Source: Cochliopodium minus (lineage: Eukaryota > Discosea > Himatismenida > Cochliopodiidae). From it: a stretch of 58,581 bases of DNA. This document shows positions 41,052 through 52,136 of the stretch, piece after piece. The number at the start of each line of letters is the position of its first letter. Position 1 is the stretch's first letter. The stretch spans positions 2,402 through 60,982 of the forward strand of contig JAMYWO010000246.1 of assembly GCA_024220525.1 (NCBI GenBank), written 5' to 3'. A program made the translations under genes and the position numbers. The notes under the pieces were generated by a model. It made no database searches. It was not told the origin of the DNA and worked only from the letters and a program-made list of their open reading frames with translations.

Positions 41052-42569
41052 ATGCATAAAATAAAGAGGTACAAGATGACAGTGGAATATGTTGGGAAAC
41101 ATTTTTCAGGATGGGAAAGAAGATCTCAATTAGTGATGGAAAACGAAAAAGTAAAGAGTAAAAGAAGAAATATAAAATATCATTGAAAGAAATATAAACC
41201 AATTATATAATTTGTTCTTTTCAATAGCATCAGTAGTAGAGGTATTGGAGAATGCATTAGAAAAATATATGGGAAATAAAGAAAAGATACATGGTAACAA
41301 TGCACAAAAATCGATTTTATTTTTATTTTTCTCTTAACCTGATAAGTATCTGGATCATCGAGGACAGATAAAGGAGTATCATCACTAGGTAATGTGGTAA
41401 AAAGGAAAATATAAAAAAATCATCGTGATTATTCAATTGATTAATGATAATTCAAAGGCACATTTTGATCTGAATGCAAGATTTAATAAGAAAGGAGAAT
41501 TGGTACTTCATAAATCTATTTTGAAATAATTCTCTGAAAAATGAATTCTTAAAATCATCTTAATTTTTAGATCAATGATACTCCATACAGCATTGAGAAA
41601 GGAATTAATTGGTGGCTTCATCATAGTGGCTTACATGACAACATTCGCGTAGTTAGTAAGATTGATCTCTTTTATTCCGTATAATTATTTAAATTAAATG
41701 AAAGATATAGAAGAAGTAGGAAATTTATTTCATTCAAGAAGAGATGCAAAAGCAAGAAAATATTTGTAATATTTTTATTTTTTTATTTTTTATTTTTTAT
41801 TTTTTATTTTCATTTTTATTTTCGAGGAAAGATATAAATTTGGTTATTTTGGAAAAGATACTCCTCCCCTTTTTGAAAGTGACAGATATTGGTTTATACG
41901 TAAAAAATTGGATATTGAAAAAATGAAGTTAGGTTGTGAACTTCTAAAGGGAAAACATGGTAATCAAAAAATATTTTTAAAATTAACAAAAAATATTTTA
42001 AAATTATATTTTATGTAAAAATATTTTTTAAATATTTTAGATTTTTCAAATTTTTGTAAAAGCGATGGTTTAGTTTCACCCATTAAAACAATAAATGAGA
42101 TTTATGTGGAAGAATCTCCGCCACCAAGCCTTTTGGCATCCAACAGGCAAAAATAAAAATAAAAAATAAAAAATATTAAAGAAATTAATTTTTTTATTTA
42201 TTTGTTAAAGACTCAAAGATTTCCAATTTATTGATTTGCATGTTGAAGCTCCTTCTTTTTTATATCATCAAGTAAGATACATTGCCGGTAAATTAATTCT
42301 TTTTTTTTATGATTTTTTTTTTAGGAATTTCAAAATAATTTCTTCTTTTTTTTTTTAGCTGGTCTCAAATTTTTAGGAGAAAATAAAGTCACTTTGGAAC
42401 ATTTTCAAAGAGTTTTGAACAATGAAGGTTTGTAAATCCTTATTTTTTTTTTACGAACCACATTAATTAATCTTACTATTTTTTTATTTAAAAATAAACT
42501 CTTTTAGAAGAACAATTTTACTCTTTGGCTCCTCCTCATGCTCTTTATCTTGTTCAAGTTATTTATTAA
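41052..42569 (+). CDS. tRNA pseudouridine synthase, TruA/PUS1/PUS3 family
   Basis: Ten or so small exons. ATG at 41052 starts HKIKRYKMTVEYVGKHFSGW, the family's first strand. Then come ASVVEVLENALEKYMG and VSGSSRTDKGVSSL; the aspartate in RTDKGV is catalytic. They are followed by INWWLHHSGLHDNIRV, FHSRRDAKARKYLYKFGYFG, DTPPLFESDRYWF and the KMKLGCELLKGKH region with DFSNFCKSD. The last exons read FLYHQVRYIAAGLKFLG and YSLAPPHALYLVQVIY. All TruA blocks are present, so it should isomerise uridine in tRNA. PUS1 and PUS3 cannot be separated confidently. One intron (42147-42210) begins with GC rather than GT, which alone keeps the frame (N-R-L-K-D). Confidence 0.9.
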
Positions 42570-42761
42570 TTAAAAAAAAAATTTATTTTTTTGAAAATAA
42601 ATTCTTTAAATGTCATTTCATCCAACAAAGAAAATTTTTTTATTAGAAAATTTTAACACATACATTTAGAAGAACAGTTTACTCTTTCTTGAGATCCTCT
42701 TCTATTCCATGCTTCAAAAATAAAAATAATAAAAAAAATTTGAACAATTAAATTATAAAAG

Positions 42762-44365
42762 ATGTTTTCTTTCTTTTCTGGAAACAAAGAAGATACAAGC
42801 CATATCTATCCCGAACTCAGCACCCCGAAAACTGATGAAGACTTTGAAAAATTGTTGAATGATACTTTCGAGTATGCCTTTCAATGTGAAAAAGAAACAT
42901 GGAACAAAATTGAATTGGATAAAGAAAAATATGGGGTATGAATATGAAATGTTATATTCACAAGTATAAAATATATTTTTTAATACGTTTTGATAATTTT
43001 AAAATATAAATGAATGGTTTTATTTTCTGAATATATTAAATTTATTTATTTGAACAACAAGGTCTATTTTAAAGATGCTTGAGTGAAATAAAAAATTATA
43101 AAATTTTTGTTCATAATATGAGATATTTTTTATAAAAAGTTGATTCCTGTATAAAAAAAAAATTTTGGGTATGCTCATTATGCCCGAGAATAACATATCT
43201 TAATTAGAAAGAGAAATATTTATTTTTTGATTTAATTTCTATCAGATTCTTCGTTTTTAACTGTTTGCTCGATAAAGTTTGAAAAAAAAAATTCATATTC
43301 AAACAATCAAACATTATATCAATTTAACAATTATATAATAATTACAATTATAATATTTTTAAAAGATCTTAAAATTTAATACATATAGGATATCGAATTA
43401 TTTCAAAAAGATGCACAAGATGGAGTTTACGAATTTAAAGTAGTAGCAAAAATGGAAGGTGTGAAACCAAAAGAAATCAACGACATGAGATACACTTCCT
43501 TCGAGGAAAAAAAAAAGTTTGAAAAAGATCTTCTCCTCTTCAAAGTAATAAAAGAATTGGAACCAAACAACAAAGAATTAGTATTGGCACAAAGAAGTGT
43601 AAAAAAAAAAATTCTTGATAAAATAAAAATTATTTCTATTTTATTTTTATTATTTTTCATTTTTTATTTTAATAATTTTTAAGATTATTTTAGATTATTT
43701 TTTTTATTTTTGTTATTTTTATTTTTTTATTATTTTTAATTTATTTTTTAATTTTTAAATAATTTTTATTTATTTTTCGTATTTTATTTTTTTTATAATA
43801 GGCACCCACTCCTGTTAGTTCAAGAGGTGAGAATTCATTATTTAAGATATTTTTTTAAAGATTTTTTGAATATATGACTCTTATCCCTCCTTTTATCTAT
43901 GAGAGTAGAGTTTTTATCTCTTAGAGGGTACAAGGTTTTGGAAGATGGAACTTATGTATATGTATCTACCTCTGTAAATCAAGAAGATGTCAAAATTGAA
44001 AGGTATTTTTAAAAAAATTTATATTTTAATGATTTTTTAGTTTTTTTATTTCTTATTTTATTATTTATTTTTATTTTTTTTATTTTTATTGAATATTTTA
44101 TTTATTTTTTTTATTTATTCATTTTTTATTTTTTAATCTTTTTTTTTTATTAAATTTTTTTTTTAGTGGCTTCGTTAGAGGTATCAGCAGATCTGGTTCT
44201 ATTTGCAGACCTATTTTGGATGAAAACAAAAACGTGATTGGAACCAACATCTTCACTTTCGACAAAATAGATCCTAAAGGTTGGATACCCAGTTTCGTGG
44301 TTAATTCCCAAAAGACTCGTCCTGCTGATCGTATTTTGGGTTGGAGAGAAAAATTCAAAAACTAG
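42762..44365 (+). CDS. START-domain lipid-binding protein
   Basis: ATG at 42762. Exon 1 reads FSFFSGNKEDTSHIYPEL and LLNDTFEYAFQCEKETW. After a long intron (42939-43389) comes IELFQKDAQDGVYEFKVVAK with MEGVKPKEINDMRY. Later exons supply LRGYKVLEDGTYVYVSTSV, SGFVRGISRSGSICRPILDE and FDKIDPKGWIPSFVVNSQ. This order matches a START domain: substrate-binding strands, vRg.....G..i.p, then GWIPs.vvn. The stop is TAG at 44365. START proteins carry sterols, phospholipids or ceramide between membranes; the ligand cannot be told. The protein is short (about 230 residues), so it is START alone without a membrane anchor. Confidence 0.82.
42939..43389 (+). other. Long intron of the START gene
   Basis: About 450 bp, the longest single intron in this half of the window. 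It starts GTATGA after KEKYG and ends ATATAG before DIELF. It holds only A/T-rich sequence; no coding exon, RNA gene or repeat was seen. Confidence 0.6.
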
Positions 44366-44638
44366 TTATCTATTTAAGAATATTTTTTAAATTTTTTTTT
44401 TTTACTTTTTTCAAGACTTTATTAAAAACGAAACAAAAAATATTTTTCGTTTGTAGAATTTTTTTTTTTTTTATTTTTTTGTTTTTTATTTTTATTTTCG
44501 AAATAATACTTTGAATACTTTGAATACTTTGAATACAATCAAGAAAATCTCCCTCCTGATTTGATATTTGGTTATAATTCTCAACAAATAAAAAAGAAAA
44601 AAAATTGAAATTTTTTTAAAACCTTAGCTCTTTATTAA

Positions 44639-47052
44639 ATGGGAAATAAAGGGAGCATTGATAAAAAAACAAATGGAAATCTTTCTATTTCATGCATTTC
44701 ATCAGATAAAGAGGAGATCTCCTCACATCTATCCGAATATCTTTCCCATCATCAAATCTCCAAAGCCATTTTGTACGAAGATGAAGGAGAGGAGATCTTG
44801 AGTGAAGAGATCATCAATTTTAAATATTCCTCATTCCCCAGGATCTATTCCACCCTCAACCATTCTCTTTTGTTTTCGATCAATACGGACAAATGGTTTC
44901 TATATGATTTATACAGAAAAGATATTCGAGAATTGAATGATGTATTGTATGTCGCTCAATTTAATTCAACTTCAACAGGTGAGCTTTTTCTTCCAAAAGA
45001 AAATTTTTTTTTTTTTTATCCCCTCATTCATATGAAGATATCAAATAAATATACTCCATATCCATATACTACATTCTCATTCAATAAATGCAAATATCCA
45101 TTCCATAATAATATATTGAGAGGAATGAGATCCAATAAATAATTAATTATTTTATTTTAATTTTAAAAATTCTTAGAATGTCACGTAATGAAAGATAAAA
45201 TGAGTATATCTTTTGGTGGGAAAACAACGACACTTGACTGCGAAATAGAAACAATACAAGCAGGTAAAAAAAAATTTTTTTTTTTTTTAGAATTTGTAAA
45301 TGAAACCATTGACGCTTTTTCAATAAAAAGGGGGTGATCAATGCTGGGTAATGACAAAAGACCAAAAAGTGTATTTATTTGGAAATCAAAGATCATCAAC
45401 CAACATAATGTAAAAAAATATTTTAAAAAAAAATCAAAAATATAAAAAAACATAATGTAAAAAAATATTTTAAAAATATAAAAATATAAATTAAAATAGA
45501 AAAAAATTTTAAAAAAAATTTTAAATAAAAAAAAATATTGTTTGAAAATAAGGAAAGGGAATCTACTAAATAGAGATACGCTGGATGGTATTAAGGGGTT
45601 GAACAAAAACTCTAGAATAGTGTCTATTGGGTGTGGTTTCTTCTTTTCCATGTTTTTGTTCGAAAATGGGACGGTACTCGGTGTTGGTAAATGAAAGAAT
45701 TAAAAATGAAATAAAAATTAAAAAAAATATTATAGAAAATAAATAATAAATAAAAAATAAAAAAAATATTATAGAAAATAAACAATAAATAATGAATAAA
45801 AATAAAAATAAAATAATAATAAAACCTAAAAATATAAAAAATAAAAAAATACAAAATAAACAAAATAATAAATAAATTTATTTTTTCATAAAAGGCCAAT
45901 CTAATTCAGAGAAGACGAGAGGAGCTTACTTAGATTGGAGAATAATCGACGTTCCCAAAATGAAAACGATGAGTTGTGGGTCTAATCATACTGTGGGAGT
46001 TTCTTATTCCAATGAACTTTATTTTTGGGGTACTTGCAGTTGGACAAATGGGGATGGAAAACTAGTGAAAGTAATAAAAAAAATTAAAATTAAATTTATA
46101 ATTAATATTTTTTATTTTATTTTATTTTTATTTTCATTTTATTTTACAATTTTTTTTTTTTTATTTCTTATTTTTTATTTTTTAGTTTTTAATTTTATTT
46201 TTTATTTTTTATTTTATTTTTAAAAAAAGAAAAAAATCGGGATGGGAGATTTGGTATGGTATAATGCATCAGCAGGAGGGTTTTATTCAGTGGCATCATC
46301 GAGTGAAGGAGTTTTCTTTTTTCAAACTTCATTGAACAGACCCAAAATGATCACCAGAACTCAAAACATCATTCTTGATCCTCTCCCTAATAATCAACAC
46401 ATCTACTTTCTAAAAGATTGGAAGCCCAATCAAATAAAAAGAATACACACCACTTACTCCTGTAAGTGTCCATTTTCTATCAATTTTTTATAATTTTATT
46501 TATTTTATTTCAATTATTTTAAAATTTTAATAAATTAATTTTTTATTTTTTATTATTTACAAAAATTGTTTAATTATTCTCTCTTTTGCTTATTCCTTAT
46601 TAATTTAATTTATAAAAAATTTATTTTTTCAATTTTTTTTATTTATTTATTTCAAATGAAATAATTTGAATTTTGTTAATTTTTTTTATTGAAATATTTT
46701 CTTAATTAAATTCCTATTTTTCTAAAAAAATTTTTAAGCCGCTTTTATTGTTCCTTTTAACGGAGACATTGTCATCGTTTCCATTGCTGATTATCAAGAT
46801 TACAGTGCCATTTCTCTGTTGGAAGAATTTTGTGGAACTCAGAAAATCTTTTTCCCTTTATCTGCTAATGGAAAACCTCGCTTAGTTTGGTCAAAGGAGA
46901 ATCACTTACATTGGAGCGTTTATTTTAGACATATAGTCCTGTTTATTTTTTTATATTTCAAGAGGATGAATCTTCTAAAGAAATATTCGAGTCCTTTTCC
47001 AAAAGTTTTGATTATTGAAATTATAAAGTTAATTTCAAAAAATTATTATTGA
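44639..47052 (+). CDS. RCC1-like beta-propeller protein
   Basis: ATG at 44639 after a divergent first exon (GNKGSIDKKTNGNLSISCIS). Propeller strands follow in separate exons: ECHVMKDKMSISFGGKTTTL, QCWVMTKDQKVYLFGNQRS, SIGCGFFFSMFLFENGTVLG, MKTMSCGSNHTVGVSYSNE with LYFWGTCSWTNGDGKL, and SAGGFYSVASSSEGVFFFQT. The spaced G-x-x-H/F-S and L-x-x-W/F-G repeats are typical of RCC1 repeats. The last exons give IVPFNGDIVIVSIADYQDYS and an ending near 47052, or possibly 47033 if a short intron near 46920 is real. The repeats are irregular, so RCC1 is a fold-level call. Its function (GEF, E3 or scaffold) is unknown. Confidence 0.65.
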
Positions 47053-47108
47053 AAAAAATAAAAGGGAATTTGTGTAAAAAAATTTTTTTTTATTTTATTT
47101 TTTGGTTT

Positions 47109-48159
47109 TTATTTTTTTAAAAGTTCTCCTTTTTCTTTTATTCCATCAATATTAAAGATTGGTCCCTTGAATTTTTCAGAAATCATGTCAACCCCATTTT
47201 GAGGATGAGAATACTGAATTAAATACTTTCTATTCCTTTTGATGAAACGAGTATTAAGATGCAAACGACTGGAATAATTAACCACTTAATTGTTCATTTT
47301 TGGAGAATTAAATTTACTTAAATTTTTAATTAATTTTAATTTTGTTACCCAAATCTCTTTTTGCTTCACCATTATGATTGAAACTCCACCCCAATACTGC
47401 TTCTCCTAAAGGAAGTTCTTCAAGAACACTTAAATCTCCATCTTTATTTCCAGGTTTCCAAGTAAAAAAAGATTTACTGTAACAATTCATTTTATTCTCC
47501 ATAAATGTTTTTTCAGCAAAGTAGGGTATTCCAGGCATCGCTATCATTGCAGATAATATTTCATAGTTTGTAGGATGCCAAAGTTTTTTTTCTTCTAAAG
47601 GTAATTTTTCATATAAATTCTCTGAAATTATATATTCCAACCCTATCAAGTTTGCATCTGGAGCATTGCTATCAAAAAGAACGCATTGAGTGAAATCTTG
47701 ATTTAATTGACTACAAAAATGATGTGTTTCTTTAAAAAATAAATAAAATAAATTTTTGATTTGGTTAAAAATTAAATCAAAAATCGGTTCAATAAAAAAA
47801 AAATTTGCCAATTTGTTGTGAAGTATTGTTTTTTAGTGGATGAATTCCAACCATGTATGTATTCATTGATCTGAAAGGTAATTTTCTTTGAAATACTTTT
47901 GCTTCCATCTCAAGTAAACGAGAACCACCTAGTTGTTGTTAAAAAAAAAGTTCAAAAAACAAAGAATGTTCTACATTTTAATAGCGATACCAGTTTTTGT
48001 TTTTCCTACAGGATGGGTCTTAGGTTTAGAAGTACTTGATTCACATCTAGCAATGTAAACAAATAAACCACTTATCAATGAAGTTGTAAACAAACCCGTT
48101 TTCCATTTGTTAATTTTGGATTTAAAAAAGTTTTTGTTTAATTTAAAAAAGTTTTTCAT
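47109..48159 (-). CDS. Oil-body-associated protein (OBAP, DUF1264)
   Basis: ATG at 48159 gives a basic N-terminus with one hydrophobic stretch (LFTTSLISGLFVYIARC), a candidate membrane or mitochondrial anchor. The second exon reads SRLLEMEAKVFQRKLPFRSM. The third gives THHFCSQLNQDFTQCVLFDS, LIGLEYIISENLYEKLPLEE and KLWHPTNYEILSAMIAMPG, with LPLGEAVLGWSFNHNGE. The AHHFC-type motif, LIG.EYIIS and KLWHPTNYE are hallmarks of OBAP/DUF1264 proteins, which coat plant oil bodies. The last exon ends with FNIDGIKEKGELLKK (stop at 47109). The intron 730-808 (in 47,000s) starts with GC. The gene starts only 30 bp downstream of the AUP1 stop, on the same strand. Confidence 0.87.
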
Positions 48160-48189
48160 TTTTTTTTTTTTTTTCAAATAACAAATATT

Positions 48190-49411
48190 TTATTTGGAAT
48201 TTTTTTGAAGCTTCTTTCTTAGATAAGGATCCACTAACAATTTTTTTCTTAAAGTAAGAGCATCTTTGTTGGAAAAATTAGTTGCTTCCACACCCAAACT
48301 TTGTGATATTGCAACTTGACATCTTTTAGCGAAACTTTTTGAATAAAAAAAAAATAAATTTATATATTTTAAAAAGAAAAGAAAAAATTACTCTGTTTCG
48401 TTTTCTTGATTTTCTTTTTTGTAAAATCCTAAAAATTCGACTTCCCAAACTATTGCAGGGACAAAAAACATGCTATCATTTAAAAAAAATTTTTTAAAAA
48501 AAAAATTCTTAGAAAAATAATTAAATACAATAAAACTTCCGTGATTAAATTAGATCCCAACTTTCTTGGTTCAATTGGTAAAATTTTGGGGAAAACCTAT
48601 TTCATTCAAAAAAGTAAAATTATTTTTTTTGTTTTTATTTTGGAATTTTTATGAAAATTACAGTCGCTTTGTTTGAAACTAAAAATACATCAATACCCAA
48701 CGAAAATAAATATTTTTGAAAGATGAGAGTTCCTTTTCTTCCGTTTCTTTCGAAATGAAGAAAAAAAATTTTAAAATAATTTTTTTTTTTGGAAGTTTCT
48801 TACGTGTCCCATCCTTCTGGAAAGTAAATCAGTTTGCTTCCTTTATCTATTTGATTTTGGATTTTTATTCTCGTATTTTCTTTTTCTTTCATTGAAGATG
48901 TATCAATAAAAATGGTACCTATTTTTTTGAAAAGAAAAAACATCTTGATTAAAAAACAAGAGAAGAAGTGTGAATTTGATGTAATACCCAATATTTTTTG
49001 AAGATTGGTTGTTATAAATGATTTCTCTGAAAAAAAAGAATTATCAACCAGTGAAGAAATATTGGAATAGGATAGATGTGGCAATATATCAAATGCAGTG
49101 GTATGATTAGATGCTATTATTAATTTTTCTTTGAATTGATTCAATTTACGATAGTTTTCTTCACTATTTTTGTTCTTTGATCTCACTGTGAAAATACCAA
49201 ATACTATCAACAAATATTTCATCAGATAAGGTGGCAAAAAAAATCTTTTTGTGGGTATGATGAACAAAAAAATGGAGAGGATGAACCCCAAAATGATCCT
49301 CATCAACATCAACCATACTCCGAAAGGGAAATAGATAATCAGGATCAAATAATCCTTTATTGTGAAAGGATATTTGAAATGAGAATAACTGAATAATTTC
49401 TCTAATTCCAT
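48190..49411 (-). CDS. AUP1: AUP1-like lipid-droplet acyltransferase-family protein (without CUE domain)
   Basis: ATG at 49411. The first exon encodes a membrane hairpin (IIYFPFGVWLMLMRIILGFI and LSIFLFII) then the PlsC-like core: ASNHTTAFDILPHL (HxxxxD) and LIYFPEGWDT. The next exon NGRKGTLIFQKYLFSL matches AUP1 FPEEEATNGREGLLRF. Then VFPKILPIEPRKLGSNLITE, MFFVPAIVWEVEFLGFY and SFAKRCQVAISQSLGVEATN, aligning with AUP1's FVPFTVYQVRWL and EFALRVQQLVAKELG. It stops at 48190, right after a Lys-rich tail (LVDPYLRKKLQKNSK). Human AUP1 goes on with CUE and UBE2G2-binding domains; both are absent here. AUP1 resides on lipid droplets and ER. Whether the core has acyltransferase activity is unclear. 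Confidence 0.86.
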
Positions 49412-49705
49412 TTTTTTTTTTTTTATTTTAATTGAATTTCTTTTGAATATTGATTATAAAGTTGAGACTTAAATCATAATTTCTGTTGAGATTTGTAAAA
49501 AATGATGAACTGAACTCTGATTCTTTGAGGTTAAAAAAGATAGTAAAACTTAATGAATTGAAATTTTCATACATTCATTTTAAAAGTGTATATATTAGAA
49601 ATTAGCCAAGTTTATTCAAAACTTCAAGATAAGAATTTAAAAAATTGTTTATTTGAAGGTAAATTAAAAATAAAAATTAAAAGAAATTTGAAAAAAATAA
49701 AAAAA

Positions 49706-50954
49706 ATGGAAAGTTGGGATTTTTTAGTTTTGGAATACAATGAAAATAATAAACCAGAAAGTGAAGGAGGGAGAAATGATAAATCGAATGATTTTTTTGA
49801 TATATCAGAATATGAAAATAGATTGGAGGAATTTTCAAATCAAATGGGAAGTACAGAAGAAGAAAATAAAAAGATTGATGATTTGTTAGATAATGTTCTA
49901 AATCATTATAAAGAACTGAATTATTCCCCAAAAGATATTAACACAGTTAATGAAATGGCCAACAAAGAATATCCAGAAAAGAAGAGAAAATTAGAGTTTA
50001 ATTATGTCGAGAATAGAAAAAAGATAAACGATTTAGTTTGGGATAATATTAACTCTCTCAAATTCGATAAAGATAAAGAAATTGATTTTCAAAAAAGTAT
50101 TCTGAACAAGAACTTGTTCGGAAAATTAAATGAAAGAGGGGTTTCTTATGAAGGATTTCAAGTGTGGGAGGAGAATCTTTTAAAGGAAGAAATATTAACA
50201 GAAAAAGAGATTGAATTCTTGGAATACATGAGATCAAGAATTAAATTTAAAATAATCGACAGAGAAAAACAAAGAAATATCAGAAAAAAAGAAGAAATTC
50301 AAACTCCTAAAATTATTCTAAATAAAATCCCATCTTTTGATATGAATCACTTCCATTTTCCAAATTTACATGGTTCCATAAATTTCATAAGTGTATCAAT
50401 TGCTATAATAAGTATTTTCTTGTGTCTCTTATTTTATAGCAACACAGGTGTAATTAGTACAAAAGAGAAATCATACTATAAAGAAAAAAATTATTTGAAC
50501 CAATCTCTTCCTGACCAATTTACTTTAAAAGTTTTTGAAAGTAATTTTTTGTTTTTAATATGTTAATTTGACCAATTATTCTAAATAGGCGAAGGATGCA
50601 AAGCTGAACAAGGTGAATGATCATTATCTAAATTTTATGTTAAATTCTAAATAACTTTTTTATCAAGGATCTTGTAATCCCTTACACTTAGGAAAAAAGA
50701 ACAAATGCATTCAGAGATTTTGTGAAGTTTCCCCACCAGGATACAAAATTTTAGATGTCCACCATTGGGTAAGTTCCAATTACGGTTTAAACCCATATTA
50801 CAATATGACCTTGATGAATGATAATACTACAATTTGTTTTCATGTGGAAGCCACTAGTTTTTCTTGTACTTTTGGTGGAGGAACTCAAAAAATTGATGCT
50901 AGAATTACTTTCCAGCTCATAAACCCAAATAGATCAAATTTTAAATCTATCTAA
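49706..50954 (+). CDS. Type II membrane protein with acidic cytosolic coiled region and Cys-rich end
   Basis: ATG at 49706 (MESWDFLVLEYNENNKP). The first about 250 residues are acidic and helical (MGSTEEENKKIDDLLDNVL). One transmembrane segment follows (FISVSIAIISIFLCLLFYS), with no signal peptide, so the C-terminus faces the lumen or outside. Two short exons (24 nt and longer) read EGCKAEQG and SCNPLHLGKKNKCIQRFCEV. The end has six or more cysteines and NxS/T sites (NMTLMNDNTT, TSFSCTFGGG). The stop is at 50954. I do not recognise the family. It is divergent from AUP1 (294 bp). Confidence 0.7.
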
Positions 50955-51046
50955 TTAAAAATAGATTACTCAAACTTACCATCTAAATTATGTGAATTAA
51001 AAAATCCAAAAAAATAATTAATAAACACTTTCAAAAAAAAATTTAT

Positions 51047-51126
51047 GCAACCGGTGGGATTTGAACCCACGAACCCAGGGGATGAGAACTTGAGTCACAC
51101 GTGTTTGACCGCTTCACTACAGTTGC
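51047..51126 (-). tRNA. trnL(CAA): tRNA-Leu(CAA), no intron
   Basis: Read on the minus strand, an 80-nt cloverleaf. The acceptor arm GCAACTG pairs with CGGTTGC (one G-T pair). The D stem is GTG/CAC with loop AAGCGGTCAAA. The anticodon arm TGTGA-CTCAAGT-TCTCA has one central mismatch, and the anticodon is CAA (Leu, codon TTG). A variable arm with a CCC/GGG stem is consistent with Leu. The T arm is GTGGG-TTCAAAT-CCCAC. A run of nine T follows within 7 nt on the minus strand, matching a Pol III terminator. Many eukaryotic Leu(CAA) tRNAs carry an intron; this one does not. Confidence 0.93.
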
Positions 51127-52136
51127 TTTTCTTTCTTAATATGAATATATAAAAATATATAATAAAAACCATTTAAAAAAAAGAAAAGTAATGAAAAGAA
51201 AATCCAATTTTTAATTAATTTATTTAATGAAAAATGAAATGTAATATTTTTTTGATATAACTAAATTTTTATCTATACTTTGTTCAACATTTAATATATT
51301 TTTTTTAATAAAAGTTAATTCATAATGATAAAACATTTGAAAATACTTTTTTAAAAAGGGAGAAAAGAAACACTGTGAGAAAGGAGATAAAGGTTTGAAT
51401 ATTTGCAAAGAAGAAAATGGTTCAAAAGGAAATCAAGGATAGTATTGAGAATGGTTTTGATGGAGAAAAGGAAAATGATTGAAAAGTAAATTATATTCTT
51501 CAATTAAAGAAAACATGTATTATACTTTATTACATCAAAAAGTTATTCTATTCAAAAATTTAAAAAATTATCAACATCAAAAGATCCCATAAACTGTTAA
51601 AACTGACATTATTATTGCTTCCATTACAAGATTTTGGAAATTGGATGGAAAGTCAACATTACTACTTTCAACATGCCAAAACTAATCGATTTTCCATAAT
51701 TTTAATCAATAGATTAATACTTTAATCTAAAAAACTAATTAAATTTTATGCAATAATCAAGAATAATATTGCGATTATCGAGTAATAATATTATATATGG
51801 AGGTTATTTCATAAGGAAAAATAATTTGCATAATTAAATCACTGATTGTAAATATCAATTGTATGATGTATTGAAAATTTTTTTGTGAGAATTTAATATG
51901 CGCTATATAATTTGGATCAATTTTTATATCTCAACATAAGATACTATATAATTGATCAATGAGATCCAAATAATCATATTATCATTTGTATATGTTGATT
52001 AATATTGATCCTTTATCGATCATTTATACTAACAAATTTTCATTTTATTTTATTTTATCTTTTAAAAATTTTTTATATAGTCTCTATTTGGTTATATCAG
52101 AATCTTTTTTTCTGGATCGAGATATTTGAAAAAAAA
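51127..52136. other. Intergenic region of about 1 kb with no clear gene
   Basis: A/T-rich sequence with scattered short frames. One stretch near 51360-51480 on the + strand looks slightly coding: HCEKGDKGLNICKEENGSKG in one frame and MVQKEIKDSIENGFDGEK in another. Both end at stops after about 20-26 residues. It may be a decayed exon, but nothing supports it. No RNA gene besides the tRNA was seen. Confidence 0.5.

Noticed and set aside
51360-51480. Short Gly/Lys/Glu peptides that look like a secreted or collagen-like fragment
   Set aside because: Only 20-26 residues before stops, no splice partners, no conservation evidence.
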